DNA from: Bartonella tribocorum CIP 105476
GTDB taxonomy: Bacteria; Pseudomonadota; Alphaproteobacteria; Rhizobiales; Rhizobiaceae
Assembly: GCF_000196435.1 (NCBI RefSeq)
Contig: NC_010160.1
Coordinates: forward strand, 1-23,343
Direction of reading: 5' to 3'
DNA length: 23,343 nt
In this document: in pieces, positions 1 through 7,554 of the stretch
How the letters are laid out: every line of letters begins with the position of its first letter
Numbering within the stretch: position 1 is the first letter of the stretch
Position numbers and translations under genes: made by a program
The notes under the pieces: generated by a model
The model's database searches: none
The model's input: the letters and a program-made list of their open reading frames with translations, nothing else
Told to the model about the DNA's origin: nothing

Positions 1-74
1 AAAAGTATCTATTTTTATTTTTGATAATTTTGATATTTCTATCAGAAAAAATGATCATTTTTTATGATATAAAA

Positions 75-115
75 ATATATATTTATTTGACATTTTTTTT
101 GAATAAATATATATC
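75..115 (+). promoter_or_regulatory. Resolvase promoter overlapping a 13-bp inverted repeat
   Basis: TTGACA at 87-92 is followed after 17 bp by TATATC at 110-115. The same stretch holds a perfect inverted repeat, ATATATATTTATT (75-87) and AATAAATATATAT (102-114). An inverted repeat over the promoter of a serine resolvase commonly serves as autoregulatory operator and/or part of the res site; that role is inferred. Confidence 0.5.
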
Positions 116-147
116 AGTTTAAATCTAAATTGACGTTTTTACTGAAC

Positions 148-792
148 ATGACAAAATTTTACGCATATTTACGAGTTTCTCGTGATGGACAAGATACAGA
201 AAATCAAAAGTTTGGATTGCTAAAATATGCTAACAAACATGGCTTTGCCCCACTTCACATTGAAGAGGAAATTGCAAGCAGAGGAAAAGATTGGCGCAAG
301 CGTAAGCTTGGTGCTTTAATTGAAAAAGCAGAACGAGGAGATGTATTATTAACTCCTGAATTTTCTCGTATAGCTGGTTCTTCTCTTGCTGTCCTAGAAA
401 TTCTCAAAGCCGCTAGTGAACGTGGTTTAATTTTTCACGTGACGAAACAAAATCTTATCATGGACGGTAGTTTACAAAGCGATATCATCGCAACTGTATT
501 AGGTATGGTAGCACAGATTGAGAGACATTTAATTCAAACACGTACAAAAGAAGCGTTAAGCGTTGCTCGTCAACGAGGGATAAAATTAGGACGCCCAAAA
601 GGAAGCACTGCTACGCAATTAAAGCTGGACAATCACATTGATGAAATTCAAGCATTTATAAATGTTGGTTTATCACAAAACCGTATTGCTAAGACATTAG
701 GAGTTAGTGTGAACACCTTACGTTTATTTATTGAACGCAAAAACATAAAGCTTACAAAGATGAAGCCTATCATTACCATGCCAAGAACATAA
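148..792 (+). CDS. Serine recombinase (resolvase/invertase family)
   Basis: Probable small site-specific serine recombinase that resolves plasmid multimers or inverts DNA. From ATG at 148 the protein is 214 aa. It begins with the catalytic YLRVS motif, nucleophile Ser11, and continues with a resolvase core containing the conserved run GMVAQIERHLIQTRTKEAL and the RGIKLGRPKGS hinge. The C-terminal third (about residues 150-200) is an HTH domain, around ISQ/LSQNRIAKTLGVSVNTL. A TTG at 130 would add six residues, but the ATG places the catalytic strand at the usual distance from the N-terminus. No clear Shine-Dalgarno is visible for either start. The inverted repeat over its promoter suggests autoregulation. 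Beside parA it most likely maintains plasmid monomers. Intact. Confidence 0.9.
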   Translation: MTKFYAYLRVSRDGQDTENQKFGLLKYANKHGFAPLHIEEEIASRGKDWRKRKLGALIEKAERGDVLLTPEFSRIAGSSLAVLEILKAASERGLIFHVTKQNLIMDGSLQSDIIATVLGMVAQIERHLIQTRTKEALSVARQRGIKLGRPKGSTATQLKLDNHIDEIQAFINVGLSQNRIAKTLGVSVNTLRLFIERKNIKLTKMKPIITMPRT

Positions 793-806
793 GAGTATAT
801 TTTAGT

Positions 807-850
807 ACCTTACTATACAGTAAGGTATAATATTATACATTATAGTAACC
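807..850. repeat. Palindrome, candidate partition operator/centromere site 1
   Basis: ACCTTACT (807-814) and AGTAAGGT (819-826) form a perfect 8-bp inverted repeat with a 4-bp spacer. It is followed by TATAATATTATACATTATAG, which recurs in similar form after the second palindrome upstream of parA. Position in the 217-bp gap before parA and recurrence suggest ParA or RHH-partner binding sites (inference). Confidence 0.5.
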
Positions 851-944
851 ATTAATTCTGAATGGATTTACGGTATAGGAAAAATAAAAGATCAACTAAA
901 TTTTGAATAGAATTTTTCTTATACGTTATATTAACTTATAATTT

Positions 945-990
945 AGTATCTTATTATATAATAAGGTATAATATCGTATATTATGATACT
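945..990. repeat. Palindrome, candidate parA operator/centromere site 2
   Basis: CTTATTATATAATAAG at 950-965 is a perfect 16-bp palindrome, and an outer pair AGTATC (945-950) and GATACT (985-990) encloses it. It resembles the palindrome at 807-826 (shared AAGGTATAATAT) and ends 19 bp before the parA start, where an autoregulator would bind. Confidence 0.5.
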
Positions 991-1009
991 CTATTTATTG
1001 AGGAATTAA

Positions 1010-1678
1010 ATGCCTGTTATCTCTTTTGCTAACTCCAAAGGGGGAAGTGGAAAAACAACCTCTGCTTTACTCCTAGCTTGTGAACTTGCACATGCTAAAC
1101 CTGTTACAATTATAGATGCAGATCCACGTCACCCTATCACCACTTGGTCTAAATTGCCAAATAAACCGGATAATCTTACCGTCATTACTAATGAATCTGA
1201 AAAAACTATTTTGGATGAAATAGAAATAGCATCTGCTAAAGATCCATTCGTAATTGTTGATCTAGAAGGTACAGCTTCACGCTTAACTAGTTATGCAATT
1301 AGCCAATCTGATTTTGTAATTATTCCTATGAAGGAACAGCAACAAGATGCTATAGCAGCTATTGAAATTATAAAAGAAATTCATAGAGATATGAAAGCTG
1401 TACGGCGTGTTATTGCTTATGCTGTTTTGTTCACGCAATCTAAAGTCGTTGCAAAACCTAGAACTGCTCGTTTTATATCATCTCAATTTAGAAAAAATAC
1501 AGAACTTGATGTTTTTGAAACAGAAATTAATGAACGTGATGCCTTTTCCGCAATTTTTGCAATAGGAGGTTCGCATCGTAATCTCAATCCCAAAGAAGTC
1601 AATAATTTAGAAACCGCAATTAGTAATGTTGAAGCATTTGTTGCAGAAGTTATTAAAAAGCTAAAACAAGTTAAATAG
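1010..1678 (+). CDS. parA: ParA-family partition ATPase, VirC1-like
   Basis: ParA/MinD-type ATPase of 222 aa that probably drives plasmid segregation with the downstream RHH protein. It has a deviant Walker A, KGGSGKTT at residues 10-17 with the signature Lys10, a Walker A' TIIDADP (33-39, Asp36/Asp38), and a Walker B VIVDLEG with Asp84. The late segment [11 protein letters not shown] resembles the ERDAFAAM region that I recall in Agrobacterium VirC1. The protein has no N-terminal DNA-binding domain, as expected of the short ParA class that pairs with a small RHH factor. The start ATG has GAGG at 1000-1003 at good spacing. The two palindromes upstream suggest autoregulation. The next gene begins 16 bp after its stop, so the two form an operon. 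Confidence 0.92.
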   Translation: MPVISFANSKGGSGKTTSALLLACELAHAKPVTIIDADPRHPITTWSKLPNKPDNLTVITNESEKTILDEIEIASAKDPFVIVDLEGTASRLTSYAISQSDFVIIPMKEQQQDAIAAIEIIKEIHRDMKAVRRVIAYAVLFTQSKVVAKPRTARFISSQFRKNTELDVFETEINERDAFSAIFAIGGSHRNLNPKEVNNLETAISNVEAFVAEVIKKLKQVK

Positions 1679-1694
1679 ATAAGGAAACTAAAGA

Positions 1695-1961
1695 ATGAGT
1701 ACAGAAAGAAAACCATTAAATTTTTCAGAACTTGATGATTTTAAACCTCGACAAGCTAAATCTGCTTTAAATACTGTAGAACGTAAAGAAATAGATAAAG
1801 CAGTAACCTTTCCAAGTCGTGAACAATCAGATGAAGCACAGATAAATATCAAAGCTAGCATAGCTATAATTAATCGTTTTAAATATATGGCTAAAAAAGA
1901 GCGCTATCGCCATGGTGATTTTTTAGAAATATTAATGAATGCTTATAAGCAAGGCGATTAA
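1695..1961 (+). CDS. Small ribbon-helix-helix partition partner
   Basis: An 88-aa basic protein co-transcribed with parA, 16 bp after its stop, with AAGGA at 1681-1685 upstream of ATG. The C-terminal half (about residues 50-86) reads INIKASIAIINRFKYMAK followed by an amphipathic helix ending LEILMNAYKQ. This is the beta-strand/helix/helix pattern of an RHH DNA-binding domain; the N-terminal half looks disordered. Short ParA proteins usually act with such a factor (ParG, VirC2 or equivalents), which binds the centromere and represses the operon. I infer that role here and that the palindromes at 807-826, 945-990 and 2041-2065 are its targets. A VirC2-like relationship is plausible given the VirC1-like neighbour, but not proven by sequence alone. 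Confidence 0.75.
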   Translation: MSTERKPLNFSELDDFKPRQAKSALNTVERKEIDKAVTFPSREQSDEAQINIKASIAIINRFKYMAKKERYRHGDFLEILMNAYKQGD

Positions 1962-2040
1962 CGTCGTATACCATGATTTCAAAACTTTTCATTCTATTCG
2001 GAAATCAATCTCAAAATTGCTTTCTATTTAAGTTTATTAT

Positions 2041-2090
2041 ACCTTATGATATAGTACTATAAGGTATAATACTGTAACATAAGGTATCTT
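2041..2090. repeat. Palindrome downstream of the par operon, site 3
   Basis: ACCTTAT (2041-2047) and ATAAGGT (2059-2065) are inverted; a further ATAAGGTAT lies at 2079-2087. The arms match those of the palindromes upstream of parA (ACCTTA/TAAGGT), so the par operon is flanked on both sides by the same site family. Confidence 0.5.
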
Positions 2091-2103
2091 AACCACCTTT
2101 TGA

Positions 2104-2274
2104 AATGGCGAACTTCGTATAAAAGCATCACAGCCTACAATAAAAATAGAAAGCTTTATTGGACGATTTTCTAGAAAACTAAAAAAACCACTAACCATTG
2201 AAGAAATGAACGAAATTACGGCTTCTAGTTGGGCTAGAAAAAATAATGTAAGAACCAAGAGCTTTAAAAATTAA
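2104..2274 (+). pseudogene. Remnant of a small antitoxin-like gene
   Basis: An open frame of 56 codons with no ATG, GTG or TTG start, reading ELRIKASQPTIKIESFIGRF, then a KLKKPLTIEEMNEI segment and a basic tail, ending in TAA at 2272-2274. The LTIEEMNE-type C-terminus resembles small AbrB/MazE-type antitoxins (recognition from memory, not certain). An ATG at 2105 is one frame off and stops after five codons; one missing base there would explain the lost start. The stop overlaps the stop of the convergent fic gene. Most likely a decayed antitoxin fragment; translation from a non-canonical start cannot be excluded. Confidence 0.4.
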
Positions 2275-3317
2275 GGTAGGCTATACCAAATTGACCGCCC
2301 TTTCCCATGACGCATCAAAAGACCTTTTTTAACTAATGATGTAAAGGTTGCTTTAAGTGTATTAGGGCTTGCACCGACTTCACGCACCATATCACGGGTT
2401 GTTACACGACTGTGATTACGTACATAATCAAGAATATTAAGAGCCAATTCAGATAAAGAAAAAAGAGCGTTTTTTTCACTCTCTATTTTTATTTCTAAAT
2501 GGCGTTTTTGTTTTTGTAGAGCACGTAAAAAAAAGAGTATCCAAGGTTCCCAATTAGGCGATGATGTATAAATTGTTTTTTGAATCTGATTCAAAGCTAA
2601 ATAGTAGCTTTCTTTATTATTCTCAATAATACTTTCAAGGGACGAATAGAGTACATAAACATAACCTTTTTGTAACAAAAGTAAGGTGGTTAAAATACGG
2701 CTTAAACGCCCGTTTCCATCTTGAAAAGGATGAATAGCTAAAAAAGTGACACTAAAAATAGCAATCGTAAGTAAAGGATGAAGATCTTTTAATTCACTGG
2801 TCTTATTGAACCAAGTAATAAGCTCTTGCATTCGATATGGTGTTTCAAATGGTGTAGCTGTTTCAAAAACGATACCCACCATTTCCCCTTGAGAATTAAA
2901 AGCTGCTACATCATTACGTGATGTCTTATATACACCTTTATGTCGTTCATCTTTATTGCTATGACACAAAAGATCACGATGAAGTTGTTTAATATGATTT
3001 TCTGTAATGGGAATATCACTCCAAGATTGAAAAATTGTTTCCATAACCTTGACATAACCAATAACTTCTTGTTCATCACGATTTTTTAAACTTGTAATTT
3101 CTGAATTTGCTAAAAGCTGTTCAATCTCACGGTCTGTTAATTTGCTACCTTCAATGCGTGTAGAAGATCCAATACTTTCAACAGTAGCAATATAACGAAG
3201 AGCATTTAATCGCTCTGGAGAAAGAGTTCCAAAGCTACGCTAAACACCTTTAAACTCATCAATCTCAGTAATGAGAGCCAATAATTCTTGTGTGATGTGA
3301 AGTGTATTTGTTTTCAT
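2271..3317 (-). pseudogene. fic: Fic-domain AMP-transferase gene, interrupted by a nonsense codon
   Basis: Read from ATG at 3317, the frame encodes a 348-residue Fic protein with TAG (3242-3240) at codon 26, in a context ending FKGV before the stop and continuing RSFGTLSPERL. Related proteins usually have Trp there, so TGG to TAG is likely. After the stop come the inhibitory-helix motif STRIEG (residues 52-57, the S/T-xxx-E-G/N pattern of class II Fic proteins), the complete catalytic motif HPFQDGNGRLSR (196-207), and a C-terminal winged-helix domain. Fic enzymes transfer AMP from ATP to hydroxyl side chains of target proteins. The next ATG (3044, codon 92) lies beyond the inhibitory helix, so restart there would give a 257-aa Fic core without its self-inhibition. 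It is divergent from the toxin-antitoxin pair. I call it a pseudogene, but every other part is intact, so readthrough or internal restart is possible. Confidence 0.8.
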
Positions 3318-3423
3318 ACCGGAATATATACCCGATTATACCTGATTATGATACAAATCTTTATAATATTTTTCACATCATATAATCTACATCATTATAA
3401 TTACGGGTATCACGTATTTTTTA

Positions 3424-3451
3424 TTGACAATATACGGGTATTCCGTATATT
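3424..3451 (+). promoter_or_regulatory. Toxin-antitoxin promoter with embedded operator
   Basis: TTGACA (3424-3429), a 16-bp spacer and TATATT (3446-3451) form a good sigma-70 promoter. The inverted repeat ATACGG (3432-3437) / CCGTAT (3443-3448) overlaps the spacer and -10, where the HTH antitoxin would repress. A related CGGGTATA-type element lies at about 3318-3336 near the fic start on the other strand. The predicted transcription start is only about 3 nt before the toxin ATG. Confidence 0.6.
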
Positions 3452-3460
3452 GAATAATGT

Positions 3461-3802
3461 ATGCAAACAGTAATTGAAACACCAGCTTATTTAATTTCCG
3501 CGAAAGAAGAAGGTGTATCACCTGAAGAATTATTTAATATTGTTTCTTTTATTGCTGCTAATCCAGATGCTGGTGATCTTATGCAAGGAACCGGTGGTGC
3601 AAGGAAAGTTAGATTTCCAACAAAGCATAAGGGTAAAAGTGGAGGATATAGGGTTATTACCTTTTTTGGTGGTCAAAATATTCCAGTGTTTCTCTTAGAT
3701 ATTTACAGTAAATCATCTCAAGGAAATTTAACAAAATCAGAGAAGAATGAGTTGAAGAAAATTTTAATTGCACTTCTCGATGAGTATAAAAAGGAAAAAT
3801 AA
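3461..3802 (+). CDS. RelE/HigB-type toxin of a type II toxin-antitoxin pair
   Basis: A 113-aa protein of the RelE/HigB superfamily, presumed to be a ribosome-associated mRNA endonuclease. The core reads [20 protein letters not shown] followed by a hydrophobic strand and a [20 protein letters not shown] segment; basic residues around K/R in GARKVRFP and GKSGGYRV are typical of the family's active surface. Toxin-first order and a 1-bp stop/start overlap (TAATG) with the HTH gene mark translational coupling. The start at 3461 has no Shine-Dalgarno and sits about 3 nt after the predicted transcription start, so the message may be leaderless. Length is normal and the gene appears intact. Exact family (HigB-2 versus another RelE branch) is not settled. 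Confidence 0.87.
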   Translation: MQTVIETPAYLISAKEEGVSPEELFNIVSFIAANPDAGDLMQGTGGARKVRFPTKHKGKSGGYRVITFFGGQNIPVFLLDIYSKSSQGNLTKSEKNELKKILIALLDEYKKEK

Positions 3803-4116
3803 TGGATAAAAAAAATAAAGCAGGGTCTCGTATATTACAAGGTGCTCGTGAAGCTCTTGCCTATGCTAAAGGTGAAGCAGATGTCACCAAATTTGGTATC
3901 CATATTCCTGCTAATGTTGATGTCAAAAAAATCAGAAAACATATTGGTTTAACCCAGACCCAATTTGCAGCACGTTTTGGTTTTTCTGTAGGACGCATTC
4001 GTGATTGGGAACAAGGGCGATATTCTATAGATACTTCTTCTCGTTTGTTGCTTTCAATTATTGAAAATGAACCTGAAGCTATTGATCGTGCTCTTAAAAA
4101 GTCTCTATTAGCATAA
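3802..4116 (+). CDS. HTH (XRE/HigA-type) antitoxin
   Basis: A 104-aa antitoxin and transcriptional repressor paired with the toxin just upstream. The HTH lies at about residues 45-75: VKKIRKHIGLTQTQFAARFG, then FSVGRIRDWEQGR, the standard XRE-type recognition helix. The first 40 residues (with GAREALAYAKGE) probably bind and neutralise the toxin, as in families where the antitoxin is the second gene. Its ATG overlaps the toxin stop by one base. It is expected to bind the ATACGG/CCGTAT inverted repeat at 3432-3448 and repress its own operon. Intact; no terminator is obvious downstream. Confidence 0.87.
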   Translation: MDKKNKAGSRILQGAREALAYAKGEADVTKFGIHIPANVDVKKIRKHIGLTQTQFAARFGFSVGRIRDWEQGRYSIDTSSRLLLSIIENEPEAIDRALKKSLLA

Positions 4117-4248
4117 GAAGGGAGTATCGTTTTTCACATCACATCATATTATGCCATAAAAATAGTATGCATAGTATACGTATGATATAAGTAAACCATA
4201 TGTTAGACGTATGTTTTATGTCATATTGAAGTGGTTTTCATTTTAATT
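4117..4248. other. Intergenic spacer between convergent antitoxin and repC
   Basis: AT-rich 132 bp with no gene. It contains a short tandem of 9-bp units, ATAGTATGC then ATAGTATAC, at about 4161-4179, and related GTATG/CATAC words. No clear terminator. Whether these are binding sites is unknown. Confidence 0.4.
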
Positions 4249-5553
4249 TTATACAAATTGCTTTGAATTTATTGGCATTTTTAAAGTTTTAAGAACTTCA
4301 TTCAATTCCGATTTAAACAAAGAACTTTTTTGATCATTTGATTTTGTTAGATCGTTTTTTTCTGTTTTTTGCACACGCCAATCGTTCAATTTCTCCTCAA
4401 AAGCTTCATTCAGCAATGCATAGAAAGAACGTTCTAGATAGAGTTCTCCTCGATTTTCTTTAGCAATCATACCGCGTAGATATCCCCCAGATGACTTCAC
4501 GAGTTCTTTGCAATGTTTTTCAAAAATGATAGCAATGGCTAGAGCAGCTTTCTTAGTTCCCATAGTTTTTTTAGCGCTTTCAACAGCATGAGAAGAAATC
4601 CCTTTCATTGTAGCTAAAAACTCCATAGATCCGATTAAATCCCTTTCGGATTGCAACCCATGTTTCATGAACATAGCAACATTAGGCAAAGCTTGTGCTA
4701 AAAGTTCTGGTTTGATTTGAAGCGATTTACTGTTTTTTGAAGGTAATGTGTTTTCAGTTTTGCTTTTCTCAATTTTTTCATAAGCTTTGTTACAATTACA
4801 ATTTAAGTTAAGGGTTGTATATTCTATGTGCATTTCGTCAGCGAAATGTCTGTATTTCGTTTTTGCTGTTTTTTGCTTTAAAAATCTCTCTAAAATCCAC
4901 TGAAAAAGACCTATTGCTTTATGCAATTTTCCCACTGAAGCTTTAGCTGGCCGACCAATAATATGAATGATTTTTTGCATTCTCGAAAAAAGCAAAGATG
5001 TAAATGGTGTAGTTTCAATTGATGCATAAGAAGCTTTAATTTGTCGCACCAATCCCTGAAAACAATGCAAAGCGTCCTTTTGTTTACTCTGAGCCTCTAA
5101 AACTTCATCAATTTTTTGTTTAAGTTCATGGTATCGCGCAACAAGAATACGTAAATCAATCCCACAAGCAGTTATAATTCCATTACTACGGCTTCGTGAT
5201 GAATAGCGTTTAAAATTACCAGAATCCCGCATGACAACAAGACCACAATCATAAAGACTTGAAAGCAATATACTCACGCGTGATTCACTACGGCAAATTT
5301 CATTACTAAGACAGTAATTGCTTTTAAAAACGATAGGCACTCCACCTTTTTCAAATGAAGACGTCGAAGCTGTATTCAATAAAACTAAGAGAAGTTTTGC
5401 TTCTGTCTCTTTAATCAAACCAGCCATCTCTAATTTTCTAGCCAATCCGATTAATTGCCCCCGACTTACAGACCCCATTTCAGCAGTTTCAGCTAATTTT
5501 CTATATTCTATATGATGCGCACTTAACTTTCTTCCGAAAACTTTATTAACCAT
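4249..5553 (-). CDS. repC: Plasmid replication initiator, RepC family
   Basis: A 434-aa protein of the RepC family known from repABC plasmids of Rhizobiales. The N-terminal half is a winged-helix region, with the typical PIVFKSNYCLSNEICRSESR segment (about residues 73-92) where family members have IVFPSN...LSxRA, and a CGLVVMRDSGNFKRYSSRSR segment (about 104-123). The C-terminal domain contains AALAIAIIFEKHC and SSGGYLRGMIAKENRGELYL (about 355-375), matching the family's GGYLR...AG-F end. In known systems RepC binds an origin inside its own gene, so oriV probably lies within 4249-5553; the AT-rich centre near 4730-4870 is the best candidate. The start ATG has GAGAGG about 10 nt upstream. Unusually, repC is not downstream of repA/repB: partition genes are separate and on the other strand. 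Confidence 0.88.
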   Translation of the reverse strand: MVNKVFGRKLSAHHIEYRKLAETAEMGSVSRGQLIGLARKLEMAGLIKETEAKLLLVLLNTASTSSFEKGGVPIVFKSNYCLSNEICRSESRVSILLSSLYDCGLVVMRDSGNFKRYSSRSRSNGIITACGIDLRILVARYHELKQKIDEVLEAQSKQKDALHCFQGLVRQIKASYASIETTPFTSLLFSRMQKIIHIIGRPAKASVGKLHKAIGLFQWILERFLKQKTAKTKYRHFADEMHIEYTTLNLNCNCNKAYEKIEKSKTENTLPSKNSKSLQIKPELLAQALPNVAMFMKHGLQSERDLIGSMEFLATMKGISSHAVESAKKTMGTKKAALAIAIIFEKHCKELVKSSGGYLRGMIAKENRGELYLERSFYALLNEAFEEKLNDWRVQKTEKNDLTKSNDQKSSLFKSELNEVLKTLKMPINSKQFV

Positions 5554-5620
5554 AATTTTAAAACCTCTCTATTGGAGGCAAAAAAAACGTTAAAAATATC
5601 CCGTTTCTACAAAATTTCTC

Positions 5621-5649
5621 TTGCAGAATGCATTACGATAAATTAAAAT
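5621..5649 (+). promoter_or_regulatory. Candidate promoter for antisense RNA in the repC leader
   Basis: TTGCAG (5621-5626), 17-bp spacer, TAAAAT (5644-5649), reading against repC. It is about 65-110 bp upstream of a rho-independent terminator on the same strand. Confidence 0.4.
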
Positions 5650-5655
5650 GAAAAT

Positions 5656-5754
5656 TACTGATTTTTTAATTCACCGTATTGTAGTATTGTACGTAGTATT
5701 ATACGGATATTTTTAAAAGCCCTTCTGTTTCCGCAGTTGGGTTTTTATTTTTTT
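5656..5754 (+). ncRNA. Candidate countertranscribed RNA opposite the repC leader
   Basis: Inferred from a plus-strand promoter at 5621-5649 and a terminator at 5715-5754, with no ORF between. The predicted RNA of about 100 nt is antisense to the 5' leader of repC and contains an inverted repeat CCGTAT (5672-5677 region) / ATACGG (about 5701-5706). In repABC plasmids a small antisense RNA upstream of repC controls initiator synthesis and incompatibility; the equivalent is proposed here by position. No expression evidence. Confidence 0.35.
5715..5754 (+). terminator. Rho-independent terminator
   Basis: AAAAGCCC (5715-5722) pairs with GGGTTTT (5739-5745) with one bulge; an inner CTG/CAG pair extends the stem; the run TTTTTATTTTTTT follows on the plus strand. 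The orientation fits an RNA antisense to the repC leader. Confidence 0.6.
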
Positions 5755-5929
5755 GCCATTATGTCTCCTTTTATTGTAACGACTCATATTTCTTAAAAAG
5801 CATGAGTAAGCGAAAGCTATATTAAAAGGAAAATATTTTCAATATGGTAAAGATTTTACAAACAAAGCTACCCAAACAAATTCTAGATAAAACCATAAGA
5901 AAATTTTATAATTCATTCTTATGATAAAA

Positions 5930-6022
5930 ATGATATCTTCTTTTCATTTCATTTGAATACACACACGCGTTATAATATTTACATCATGATTTGCTTTTTA
6001 TGATCTATTCATACATGGCAAT
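5930..6022 (+). repeat. Left arm of a 93-bp imperfect inverted repeat
   Basis: The reverse complement of this arm matches 6351-6443 over about 93 bp at roughly 90% identity, including ATGTATGAATAG, CATAAAAAGCAAATCATG and TTCAAATGAAATGAAAAG blocks. Weaker similarity continues beyond both arms. The enclosed segment is about 330 bp. Confidence 0.75.
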
Positions 6023-6107
6023 TTCTATAAAAAATGGTCGATTAAATGTTGAATCACGGACAAAAAGGTGGACTGAAAGGTGGACTGTAATAAAATTAGA
6101 AAATTAA
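6015..6107 (+). CDS. Possible 30-aa ORF with in-frame 12-bp duplication
   Basis: ATG at 6015 opens 30 codons ending at TAA 6105-6107. It contains AAAGGTGGACTG twice in tandem (6064-6075, 6076-6087), giving an RWTERWT repeat. The start lies in the left arm of the 93-bp inverted repeat. It has no convincing Shine-Dalgarno and I recognise no family; it may be the 5' stub of a lost gene or chance. Confidence 0.2.
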   Translation: MAISIKNGRLNVESRTKRWTERWTVIKLEN

Positions 6108-6140
6108 TTTACTGATTTTATTACGTTTTTACACGCAGTA

Positions 6141-6161
6141 CGGTTCCTATATTAGGAACCG
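6141..6161. repeat. Perfect 9-bp-arm palindrome
   Basis: CGGTTCCTA (6141-6149) and TAGGAACCG (6153-6161) with spacer TAT. It lies midway inside the 93-bp inverted repeat pair. No T-run follows, so it is not an ordinary terminator; a protein-binding or recombination site is possible. Confidence 0.55.
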
Positions 6162-6350
6162 CATTGTTAAATGCAAGCATTTGAAGTGTTATCACGTGAT
6201 AAAATAAATTAATGGAAACCAAATTGTTCAATCGAGGAAATAGATTGTGTATAAAAAGAAAAAAGAAAAATTTTAGATTAATTCACTGTTTGAATTTAAT
6301 TTTGAATCCACACTTTTATGCATAATTCATTTGACTATTTTTTATATAAG

Positions 6351-6443
6351 ATTGGCATGTATGAATAGACCATAAAAAGCAAATCATGGTGCAAATATTA
6401 TAACGCATGTAAACGTTCAAATGAAATGAAAAGCAGATATCAT
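6351..6443 (-). repeat. Right arm of the 93-bp imperfect inverted repeat
   Basis: Inverted partner of 5930-6022. Main differences are clustered in the middle (CGCATGTAAACG here versus CGCGTGTGTGTA in the partner's reverse complement). The two arms and the intervening 330 bp could be a MITE-like remnant. Confidence 0.75.
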
Positions 6444-7452
6444 TCATAACAGTTCATAAATTTTATGATACGTTTTTATCGCAGCACAAATCACATTGTT
6501 TAAAATTTAGTTGTTTGGAATTATCGATAACATACGTTTAAAGAATGGTATGAGTTTTGCTCTTTTTTGAGCGAAACCTTCAAAGGAATAATTGTTTAAA
6601 ACTGTCATAAGCTTATAGGTTTAATTTCTAAAGATTGCATAAGAGGATTTAAAGACAAGATTGATTTTATAACCGCGGTATTTTTTTACCGAGGTAGGAA
6701 ATAAACAGATAATGAAATTCAAAACGTTATATCTTACGAAATCAAAAGCCTTTTAATGAATAGATTGCAGGCTAGTTTTTAAGAACGGAATTATTCGCTT
6801 CCACAAAAAAATGGAGGCGGCTAATACCACAGCAGTAAAAGACTATTTTACCTTAGATATGGTACTAAAAAACGTTTTAAAAGTTACCATTTAAAAGCAC
6901 AGAGTACAAATATAGAGCGATTAATTTGCAAAAAAGTTATGTTTGAGTGCAAAATAAAAAGACGCTTATGAAAGCTTTTCTAAATACGTTTAAACGTTTG
7001 AAACTGATGTTTATCAGTTTTAAAGTCTTGCGTTTGATAAAAGCGGCTGTTTATTGTCTTATGAGAGTTTGTTTTAAAAGCCAACGTTTGCAAATGTAAA
7101 AAACGGGTTTTGTTAAAGCTACCAAGCGTTTTGATTTTATAGAATGCGTTATTTGAATTCACTCAGCTCGATTTTGAGCTTAGTCTATTGAAACGTTTTA
7201 AAAGAAGCATTGTGATCATGGGCTTTATTTCAAATGACTACCTCACGAGGAGGGTGTTATGATTAATACGTTTGAGAGCAACGAAAAGCGTTTATAGGCT
7301 CTCTCATTCAAATGAGTGATTAAAGATCATACGCATCATACATTTCTTTTGATAAGTTTTCATATCTTGAATAGAGCGCTTGTAATATAATACGTTTTGT
7401 ATATATGCATTCATTACCTTATGGTAGATGATTCATTAGAGAATAGACATTT
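6444..7452. other. About 1 kb AT-rich non-coding stretch
   Basis: I find no convincing gene here. Small hairpins occur at 6673-6694 (CCGCGGTA, T-rich loop, TACCGAGG) and about 6797-6820 (GCTTCCA ... TGGAGGC). The word AAACGTTTTAAAAG occurs twice (about 6871 and 7191). At 7259-7297 a very short frame (12 codons, ending EKRL) follows a strong GAGGAGGG ribosome-binding sequence; it could be a leader peptide for the RNA ending at the 7453-7490 terminator, but it may be chance. Confidence 0.4.
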
Positions 7453-7490
7453 GAAAGCCGCGTTATATCAGTTGGCACGGCTTTCTTTTT
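7453..7490 (+). terminator. Strong rho-independent terminator
   Basis: GAAAGCCG (7453-7460) and CGGCTTTC (7478-7485) form a perfect 8-bp stem followed by TTTTT on the plus strand. No protein gene is seen upstream on that strand, so it would end an unannotated plus-strand RNA. In the other direction the stem could also stop the convergent beta-helix operon, followed by weaker T content. Confidence 0.65.
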
Positions 7491-7554
7491 GAATTCTCTC
7501 TTTTATGATGGGTTTATAGCCATAAAGAAGGCACTCCCATGCTTGTTATTTATG

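Noticed and set aside
2037..2258. 73-codon minus-strand frame opposite the antitoxin remnant
   Set aside because: It overlaps palindrome sites and the better-supported plus-strand remnant, and its product has no recognisable features.
6141..6180. dif-like XerC/XerD site at the palindrome with downstream TGTTAAAT
   Set aside because: Only the XerD-like half resembles the consensus; the other arm does not, so I do not claim it.
6980..7162. 60-codon minus-strand frame
   Set aside because: Low-complexity Lys/Phe/Thr/Gln composition, no Shine-Dalgarno, no recognisable family; treated as chance in AT-rich DNA.
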